DNA from: Parabacteroides sp. PM6-13
Lineage (GTDB): Bacteria > Bacteroidota > Bacteroidia > Bacteroidales > Tannerellaceae
Assembly: GCF_029892605.1 (NCBI RefSeq)
Contig: NZ_JARXWF010000020.1
Span: forward strand, 1 to 48,087
Direction of reading: 5' to 3'
Length of the DNA stretch: 48,087 nt
The notes under the pieces are model-generated. The model saw only the letters and a list, made by a program, of their open reading frames with translations, searched no databases and had not been told where the DNA came from. The position numbers and the translations under genes were made by a program. Position 1 is the stretch's first letter. Every line of letters begins with the position of its first letter. Below, piece by piece: positions 42,165 to 48,087 of the stretch.

Positions 42165-43565
42165 CTATCTGGTTTCAGTCGCTTCTTTGTAGAAGGCGTA
42201 GCGATTCATGACGTCGTAGACATAGTTCAATGTTTCCGTGGCACGCAAATAGCCGTGTTTGATGTCGGGGTCGTTGTAATACTGTGGATCGCTTTTCATG
42301 CGGATGCCTTCCGATACGTTGTTGTCCCAGATGGTCGGGTCTTTTCCTGTTTTTTCGGCCAGGATCTGGGCGTCGTAGACGTGACCGACGCCGGCGTTAT
42401 AGGAGGCGAGGGTGAGTTTGATAACCTCCTCTTTCTTCTCGAACTCTTCGAATCGTCGGCGGAAGCTTTTCAATACCTTGACAGCTGTTTGTATGCTTAT
42501 TTCAGGATCTTTCACCTCGTGGGGACTGACCCCGAAGGCGCGGGCTGTACCGGGCATAATGCCCATAAGTCCTTCCGCCCCGGCCCAGGATACGGCCTGT
42601 GGGTTAAAGTGCGACTCCTGGTAAGCAATCGAAGCCAACAGTTGCCAGTCCCAGCCCAGGTCGGCCGCATATTTCTTGAATAAATGATCGTAGGGTGAAA
42701 TCTGCCCGTCTTTCACGGTAGGTGTTATACCGTCGAAAGGTTGTTTGCTTAGTTCGAAATAGCGCTTCACCACGGCACGGTAGCTCTGCTGTCCTGTTTG
42801 ACCAGCTGCCCATTCGTCGATGGCGGCTGCCAGTAACGGGCTCTGTCGGCTGACGATCCAGGAGGCACGCTGCGGGAAGCTAACCGGCAGGTTCAGATTG
42901 ATATTCCAATGATAGGTCTTGTTGAGGCGCGCGGTCATTTCGTCGCTCACCGTATAGGGGATCTCTCCTCGGGAGACCATGCCAATCAGGTCTTCGGTGT
43001 TTATGGTGTCTTTTTCGATGTATCGGATCAGGATACCGCCGCCCAATTCGTCGTTCAGGTTGTCGAGACGTTGGGCATAAGGGGTGCCTGCCTGTAGGTA
43101 GACCTCCCGGCCGATCAGCTGGGTAACGTCGGTCAGGATCGTGTCGCGTCGGTTGGCACGCTGAACCAATACCTGTGCCGATTGCCGCTCCTGCCCGGTG
43201 TAAATGACAGATTCTTTCAGTTCGTTATCGACCTGAATGGGATAGGCCACCACATCGGCCTCACCGGCAAGCAACATCTCGACCAGGCGAGAGGAGTTCT
43301 CGGCGATCTTTAGGTTGATTGTCAGGTTGTGGGATTGTGCGAAATCCTTGATTAGTTCGTATTCATAGCCCATCTCTTCCATACGGTACTGGAAGTAGGA
43401 GGTGGAGCTGTATAAGGTGACGACAGTCAGTTCGCCCGCCTCGATCAGTTGAGGCAGGTCTTTGTGGAGGGGAGCTTCGGTTTTCTTTTTTACGCATCCC
43501 CCCAGGATCAAACATGTAAACAGTGAGATAAACAGCCCGAAAGCCGTTTTCTGCAAATGGGTCAT
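42165..43565 (-). CDS. MltF-like lytic transglycosylase lipoprotein with solute-binding domain
   Basis: 466 residues from MTHLQKTAFGLFISLFTCLIL, lipobox LGGC (Cys24). The N-terminal periplasmic-binding domain (SBP type 3, about 45-270) starts ELTVVTLYSSTSYFQYRMEEMGYEYEL. The C-terminal SLT domain has catalytic Glu317 in ASIAYQESHFNPQAVSW and the family motif GLMGIMPGTARAFGV. Such MltF-type enzymes cleave peptidoglycan glycan strands without water and anchor to the outer membrane. The open frame extends 14 codons further upstream into rlmD, but the signal peptide fixes the start, 4 bases after the rlmD stop. It is co-transcribed with rlmD; the functional link is unclear. Confidence 0.93.
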   Translation of the reverse strand: MTHLQKTAFGLFISLFTCLILGGCVKKKTEAPLHKDLPQLIEAGELTVVTLYSSTSYFQYRMEEMGYEYELIKDFAQSHNLTINLKIAENSSRLVEMLLAGEADVVAYPIQVDNELKESVIYTGQERQSAQVLVQRANRRDTILTDVTQLIGREVYLQAGTPYAQRLDNLNDELGGGILIRYIEKDTINTEDLIGMVSRGEIPYTVSDEMTARLNKTYHWNINLNLPVSFPQRASWIVSRQSPLLAAAIDEWAAGQTGQQSYRAVVKRYFELSKQPFDGITPTVKDGQISPYDHLFKKYAADLGWDWQLLASIAYQESHFNPQAVSWAGAEGLMGIMPGTARAFGVSPHEVKDPEISIQTAVKVLKSFRRRFEEFEKKEEVIKLTLASYNAGVGHVYDAQILAEKTGKDPTIWDNNVSEGIRMKSDPQYYNDPDIKHGYLRATETLNYVYDVMNRYAFYKEATETR

Positions 43566-43569
43566 TGTA

Positions 43570-44985
43570 TTATTCTCTTTTCTCCAGTAAAACCACATTC
43601 TCCACATGGTGGGTATGTGGGAACATATCGACAGGTTGTACCTTCGCTACCCGATAGGACGGATCCAATAATTGCAAATCGCGTGCCTGGGTGGCGGGGT
43701 TACAACTCACATAGACAATACGTTCCGGAGCAGCGAAAAGGATGGTCTTGATGACATCATCGTGCATACCGGCACGCGGAGGATCGGTGATGATCACATC
43801 GGGACGGCCATATTGTAGGATAAAATCTTCGTTGAGGATATCTTTCATATCGCCGGCAAAGAAGAGAGTGTTGTCAATGTGGTTGATAGAAGCGTTTACC
43901 TTCGCATCTTCAATGGCTTCGGGCACATACTCGATGCCGATCACCTGCTGCGCCTGGCGGCTGACGAAGTTGGCGATGGTGCCGGTACCGGTGTACAAGT
44001 CGTAGACGAGTTCTTTTCCGGTTAGTCCGGCAAACTCCCGGGCTACCTTATATAGGGTATAAGCCTGTTCGCTGTTGGTCTGGTAGAACGACTTGGGGCC
44101 GATCTTAAAGGACAAGCCCTCCATCTCTTCAATGATATGGTCTTTGCCGTGGTAGACGATCACCTCCTGGTCGGTAATGGTGTCGTTACGCTTTTCGTTG
44201 ATCACATATTGCAGGGAGGTGATCTCCGGGAACTGCTCCATCAGATAGGAGAGGAGTGCCTCCCGAAGCGGGGCATCCTCCTGGTAGAACACGACTACGA
44301 CCATGAGGTCGCCGATCGAGGTGGTGCGTATCATCAGGGTGCGCATGAAGCCCTCCTGGTTGCGCAGATCGAAGAACGAATAGCCTTCGTGCGTGAGGCA
44401 ATAGTCTTTGATGGCCAGGCGGATACGGTTGGATATATCGTTTTGCAGCCAGCATTGGTTGATGTCGAGCACTTTATCGAACATACCCGGGATATGGAAA
44501 CCCAATCCGTTCATATTGTCGTAAGAGGTGTCAGACTTGATCTCCTCTTCTGTCAGCCATTTCTTATTGGAGAAGGTGAACTCCAGTTTGTTTCGGTAAT
44601 AAACCGTTTTCTCGGAGCCGATGATAGGGAATATCTCTCCCAATTCCACCTTGCCGATGCGGGTCAGGTTGTCGACGACCTGTTTGTGTTTGTATTTGAT
44701 TTGCTCCTCGTAGGGGAGATGTTGCCACTTGCAACCGCCACACACACCGAAGTGTTCACAAAAAGGGGTGGCTCGCTTCTCTGCATAGTGATGAAAGTGA
44801 ACCGCTTTCCCTTCCGCGTAACTATTCTTTTTGCGGGTTAATTGGATATCAACAATGTCGCCTGGAGCTACGTAGGGAACGAATATGATTTTGTCGTTTT
44901 CTTTTGCAATTGCCTTTCCTTCTGCGGCTACATCAATGATTTCGATGTTCTCGAGCAGAGGTAATGGCTTCTTTTTTTTAGCCAA
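43570..44985 (-). CDS. rlmD: 23S rRNA (uracil-5-)-methyltransferase, RlmD/TrmA family
   Basis: 471 residues if started at TTG (44983-44985), read MAKKKKPLPLLENIEI. SAM-dependent m5U methyltransferase. Seen: an N-terminal TRAM domain, the iron-sulfur cysteines in CEHFGVCGGCKW, the SAM motif YDLYTGTGTIANF, IITDPPRAGMHDDV, and the catalytic Cys in VYVSCNPATQARD. An ATG at 45024 is in frame, but the promoter element TACATTTG lies inside those first codons, so the transcript should begin after that ATG; the conserved protein also begins with the KKKK stretch. Which uracil is modified (RlmD versus the paralogous RlmCD group) is not decided by sequence reading. Confidence 0.92.
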   Translation of the reverse strand: MAKKKKPLPLLENIEIIDVAAEGKAIAKENDKIIFVPYVAPGDIVDIQLTRKKNSYAEGKAVHFHHYAEKRATPFCEHFGVCGGCKWQHLPYEEQIKYKHKQVVDNLTRIGKVELGEIFPIIGSEKTVYYRNKLEFTFSNKKWLTEEEIKSDTSYDNMNGLGFHIPGMFDKVLDINQCWLQNDISNRIRLAIKDYCLTHEGYSFFDLRNQEGFMRTLMIRTTSIGDLMVVVVFYQEDAPLREALLSYLMEQFPEITSLQYVINEKRNDTITDQEVIVYHGKDHIIEEMEGLSFKIGPKSFYQTNSEQAYTLYKVAREFAGLTGKELVYDLYTGTGTIANFVSRQAQQVIGIEYVPEAIEDAKVNASINHIDNTLFFAGDMKDILNEDFILQYGRPDVIITDPPRAGMHDDVIKTILFAAPERIVYVSCNPATQARDLQLLDPSYRVAKVQPVDMFPHTHHVENVVLLEKRE

Positions 44986-45013
44986 TGTAGTATTCTTTAA
45001 ATATTTCGCCACG

Positions 45014-45021
45014 CAAATGTA
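45014..45021 (-). promoter_or_regulatory. Promoter -7 element of rlmD, deciding a TTG start
   Basis: Minus strand TACATTTG, exact TAnnTTTG match, immediately downstream of the ATG at 45022-45024. A start of transcription about 7 bases on leaves roughly 20 bases before the TTG at 44983-44985. Confidence 0.55.
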
Positions 45022-45111
45022 CATATTTCATCGATACAATACGCTGAAAATGGTTATAAAACAGTTTGTTTATTCTTTCTTTATGGCGTGTTATGCTATT
45101 GAAATTATGTA

Positions 45112-45119
45112 TATCTTTG
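45112..45119 (+). promoter_or_regulatory. Promoter -7 element of ppdK
   Basis: TATCTTTG, exact TAnnTTTG match, 69 bases before the ATG and divergent from the rlmD promoter. No -33 TTTG at standard spacing. Confidence 0.6.
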
Positions 45120-45188
45120 CGCTTTGCAATGTCGAGTTGGCAAAATCGCAAACATATTGTATCATAATAATTACACTATTGTCTATTT

Positions 45189-47909
45189 ATGGAGAAAAAA
45201 AGAGTTTACACCTTTGGTAACGGGAAAGCCGAAGGTAAGGCAGATATGAAGAATCTGCTTGGAGGTAAAGGGGCAAACCTTGCCGAAATGAATTTAATTG
45301 GAGTTCCGGTTCCTCCGGGATTTACGATCACAACCGAGGTATGCTCTGAATACTATGAACTTGGCCGTGAAAAAGTTGTTGAATTACTGAAAGCTGACGT
45401 TGAAAAAGCCATTCATAACGTAGAAGAGTTGATGAACTCTAAATTTGGTGACATCGAAAATCCGTTGTTGGTATCTGTTCGCTCCGGCGCACGTGCCTCT
45501 ATGCCGGGTATGATGGACACGATCCTTAACTTAGGATTGAACGACGAAGTGGTAGCCGGTCTTTCTCGCAAGACAGGTAACGAACGCTTTGCATGGGACT
45601 CTTATCGCCGTTTTGTTCAGATGTATGGTGACGTAGTGTTGGGTATGAAACCGACCAGCAAAGAAGAAATCGATCCGTTCGAAGCGATTATCGAAGAGGT
45701 GAAAGAAGCCAAAGGCGTTCACCTGGATAACGAACTGGAAGTGGCTGACCTGAAAGAATTGGTAGCGAAATTTAAGGCTGCGGTGAAAGCACAGACCGGA
45801 AATGATTTCCCGACGGATGCTTACGAACAGCTGTGGGGAGCCGTTTGCTCTGTGTTCGATTCTTGGATGAACGAACGTGCCATCCTGTATCGTAAGATGG
45901 AAGGTATCCCCGCGGAATGGGGAACGGCTGTGAACGTACAGGCGATGGTATTCGGTAATATGGGCGAGACATCGGCAACAGGTGTTTGCTTCTCGCGCGA
46001 TGCCGGTAACGGTGACGACGTGTTCAATGGCGAATACCTGATCAACGCGCAGGGTGAAGACGTGGTGGCCGGTATCCGTACACCGCAGCAGATCACCAAG
46101 GCGGGCTCTCAGTTGTGGGCTGAAATGGCTGAAGTAGCTGAAGAGGAAAGAGTCGCTAAATATCCTTCTATGGAAGAGGCGATGCCGGAGATCTATAAAG
46201 AACTGGATGCGATCCAACAGAAACTGGAAGACCACTACCGCGATATGCAGGATATGGAATTTACGGTTCAGGAAGGCAAACTTTGGTTCTTGCAGACTCG
46301 TAACGGAAAACGTACCGGTGCAGCGATGGTTAAGATCGCAATGGATCTGCTTCGTCAGGGAGTGATCGATGAGAAAACAGCGCTTTTGCGTATCGAACCG
46401 AACAAACTGGATGAACTGCTTCACCCGGTATTCGATAAAGAGGCTTTGAAGAACAGCAAGATATTGGCTAAAGGGTTGCCGGCTTCTCCGGGAGCAGCTA
46501 CCGGTCAGGTGGTGTTCTTCGCGGAAGACGCTACCGAATGGTATAAAGACAACAAGAAAGTGATCCTGGTTCGTATTGAAACCTCTCCGGAAGACTTGGC
46601 TGGTATGGCTGCGGCGGAAGGTATTCTGACGGCTCGCGGCGGTATGACTTCGCATGCGGCGGTTGTGGCTCGCGGTATGGGTAAATGCTGTGTGTCGGGT
46701 GCTGGATCTATCAAGGTTGACTACAAAAAGAAAACAATAGAGATCGATGGTAAACTGTTTAAAGAGGGTGACTATATCTCATTGAACGGATCAACCGGAG
46801 ATGTATACGAAGGACAGATCCAGACGATGGCTGCTGAGGTAACCGGCGACTTCGAAGAATTGATGAAACTGGCCGACAAATACACCAAGATGGGTGTACG
46901 TACCAATGCAGATACGCCGCATGATGCTGCTGTAGCTCGTAAGTTCGGTGCTTGTGGTATCGGTCTTTGCCGTACGGAACATATGTTCTTCGAAGGCGAA
47001 AAGATCAGAGCCATGCGCGAAATGATCCTGGCTGATTCTACAGAAGACCGCAAGAAAGCGCTCGAAAAACTGCTTCCTTACCAGAAAGAAGACTTCAAAG
47101 GCATCTTCAAAGCGATGGAAGACTGTCCGGTAACGGTTCGTTTGTTGGATCCTCCTTTGCATGAGTTCGTTCCGCACGATGAAAAAGGACAGACTGAGAT
47201 GTCACAGGCTATGGGCTTACCGGTAGAGGTGATCCGTCGCCGTGTAGAATCTTTGGTGGAATTCAACCCGATGTTGGGTCACCGTGGTTGCCGTTTGGGT
47301 AATACCTATCCGGAGATCACTGAGATGCAGACACGTGCTATCCTGGGTGCTGCTTTGGAACTGAAGAAAGAGGGCGTGAAGACCTATCCGGAAATCATGG
47401 TGCCGCTGACCGGTATCGTATACGAATTCCTGGAACAGGAAAAGATTATCCGTGATACAGCGAAGAAACTGTTTGAAGAGATGGGCGACGAGATCGAGTT
47501 CAAGGTGGGAACCATGATCGAGATTCCTCGCGCGGCATTGACTGCCGACCGTATCGCTTCGGCCGCTGAGTTCTTCTCTTTCGGAACAAACGACTTGACG
47601 CAGATGACCTTTGGTTATTCTCGTGACGATATCGCTTCCTTCCTTCCGATCTACTTGGAAAAGAAGATCCTGAAGTTCGACCCGTTCCAGGTGCTCGACC
47701 AGAATGGTGTAGGCCAGTTGGTACGCATGGCAGCTGAAAAGGGACGTGCGCAACGTCCGGATCTGAAGTGTGGTATCTGTGGTGAGCACGGAGGCGAACC
47801 CTCTTCTGTGAAGTTCTGCCATAAGGTAGGATTGAACTACGTGTCTTGTTCTCCGTTCCGTGTGCCTATCGCACGCGTATCCGCCGCGCAAGCCGTACTC
47901 GAAGACTAA
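45189..47909 (+). CDS. ppdK: Pyruvate, phosphate dikinase
   Basis: 906 residues, a full-length PPDK. It interconverts pyruvate, ATP and phosphate with PEP, AMP and pyrophosphate, a central step of PEP metabolism in anaerobic Bacteroidales. Seen: the ATP-grasp nucleotide-binding part (LLGGKGANLAEMNLIGVPVPPGF, VSVRSGARASMPGMMDTILN), the phosphohistidine swivelling domain with His489 in GGMTSHAAVVARGMG, and the C-terminal PEP/pyruvate barrel with FGTNDLTQMTFGYSRDD and the catalytic Cys864 in CGICGEHGGEP. Codon use is strongly biased and regular, as expected for a highly expressed gene. Monocistronic, with its own promoter element and terminator. Confidence 0.98.
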   Translation: MEKKRVYTFGNGKAEGKADMKNLLGGKGANLAEMNLIGVPVPPGFTITTEVCSEYYELGREKVVELLKADVEKAIHNVEELMNSKFGDIENPLLVSVRSGARASMPGMMDTILNLGLNDEVVAGLSRKTGNERFAWDSYRRFVQMYGDVVLGMKPTSKEEIDPFEAIIEEVKEAKGVHLDNELEVADLKELVAKFKAAVKAQTGNDFPTDAYEQLWGAVCSVFDSWMNERAILYRKMEGIPAEWGTAVNVQAMVFGNMGETSATGVCFSRDAGNGDDVFNGEYLINAQGEDVVAGIRTPQQITKAGSQLWAEMAEVAEEERVAKYPSMEEAMPEIYKELDAIQQKLEDHYRDMQDMEFTVQEGKLWFLQTRNGKRTGAAMVKIAMDLLRQGVIDEKTALLRIEPNKLDELLHPVFDKEALKNSKILAKGLPASPGAATGQVVFFAEDATEWYKDNKKVILVRIETSPEDLAGMAAAEGILTARGGMTSHAAVVARGMGKCCVSGAGSIKVDYKKKTIEIDGKLFKEGDYISLNGSTGDVYEGQIQTMAAEVTGDFEELMKLADKYTKMGVRTNADTPHDAAVARKFGACGIGLCRTEHMFFEGEKIRAMREMILADSTEDRKKALEKLLPYQKEDFKGIFKAMEDCPVTVRLLDPPLHEFVPHDEKGQTEMSQAMGLPVEVIRRRVESLVEFNPMLGHRGCRLGNTYPEITEMQTRAILGAALELKKEGVKTYPEIMVPLTGIVYEFLEQEKIIRDTAKKLFEEMGDEIEFKVGTMIEIPRAALTADRIASAAEFFSFGTNDLTQMTFGYSRDDIASFLPIYLEKKILKFDPFQVLDQNGVGQLVRMAAEKGRAQRPDLKCGICGEHGGEPSSVKFCHKVGLNYVSCSPFRVPIARVSAAQAVLED

Positions 47910-47929
47910 ACGAAACGTTTAATACATAC

Positions 47930-47967
47930 AAAAAAAGAGTTGCCTGACCCCAGGCAACTCTTTTTTT
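47930..47967 (+). terminator. Terminator of ppdK
   Basis: AAAAAAAGAGTTGCCTG / CAGGCAACTCTTTTTTT with loop ACCC and a terminal T-run, 21 bases after the ppdK stop. Textbook intrinsic terminator, possibly active in both directions. Confidence 0.92.
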
Positions 47968-48058
47968 TGTATTCATGTTTGTGTTTTCAATCTCCTGACT
48001 TCGTCGCTTCATTTATCCTCTTTTTATAACATGCAAGAAGATAAGTGGTTGCATTTTT

Positions 48059-48087
48059 GCTTCACCCTATTTTGGGTGAATCGAAGC
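48059..48087. repeat. Inverted repeat at the window edge
   Basis: TTCACCC / GGGTGAA (48061-48067 with 48074-48080) around a 6-base AT-rich loop. An outer GCTTC / GAAGC pairing reaches the last base of the window, so the element may continue beyond it. The sequence from the ppdK terminator to here shows no gene. Confidence 0.45.

Noticed and set aside
45531-46655. 374-codon ORF antisense to ppdK
   Set aside because: It is a shadow of the strongly biased codon usage of ppdK. It is rich in His, Phe and Arg with no motif, and lies entirely within the real gene.
1-48087. CRISPR arrays, rRNA genes, intact insertion sequences, prophage genes or toxin-antitoxin pairs
   Set aside because: Both strands were looked over; no regularly spaced repeats of CRISPR type, no rRNA signature, and no transposase, integrase or phage structural gene was found.

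Overview
The window reads as the chromosome of a gut-type Bacteroidales bacterium, most likely Parabacteroides or a close Bacteroides relative. The evidence is tandem SusC/SusD pairs, many lipoproteins with short lipoboxes, recurrent TAnnTTTG promoter elements a short distance upstream of genes, and almost no Shine-Dalgarno sequences. The genus is an inference; the order is well supported.

Layout. Positions 1-1.7 kb hold a DUF4143-type AAA ATPase and tRNA-Cys. At 1.9-4.2 kb are two dTDP-rhamnose genes (rfbC, rfbB) and a small lipoprotein. At 4.2-9.2 kb are housekeeping genes: a class A penicillin-binding protein, then tex and ybaK convergent to it. At 9.4-14.9 kb a lipoprotein nucleotide pyrophosphatase/phosphodiesterase diverges from a TonB-dependent receptor, which is followed by an unrecognised surface lipoprotein built of internal repeats. 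At 15.0-19.2 kb lies a compact tolC / NtrC-type response regulator / NtrB-type kinase operon. It is preceded by a sigma-54 promoter of correct spacing and an upstream dyad, which suggests autoregulation.

The centrepiece (19.4-36.3 kb, all minus strand) is a xylan utilisation locus matching the known xusABCDE-xyn10C organisation. Transcription runs GH43 lipoprotein, a possible 29-codon ORF, SusC-like XusA, SusD-like XusB, a shorter SusC-like XusC, SusD-like XusD, the glycan-binding lipoprotein XusE, a GH10 xylanase with carbohydrate-binding modules nested in the catalytic domain, and a two-domain esterase. Xylan would be bound and cut at the surface (XusB/D/E, GH10), imported by the XusA/C TonB-dependent transporters and trimmed by GH43 and esterase activities. 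No regulator gene lies in the window, but three repeats with an exact 21-bp period sit upstream of the predicted promoter. The xusA signal-peptide region appears to be interrupted by an in-frame TAA.

After the xylan locus come a second TonB-dependent receptor diverging from an alpha/beta-hydrolase, a threonine aldolase translationally coupled to a lone GHKL ATPase, and a 734-base gene-poor stretch full of palindromes including a 232-bp foldback element. Then follow an rlmD-mltF-like operon and pyruvate phosphate dikinase (ppdK) with its terminator. No CRISPR array, rRNA, intact transposase or phage module was seen.
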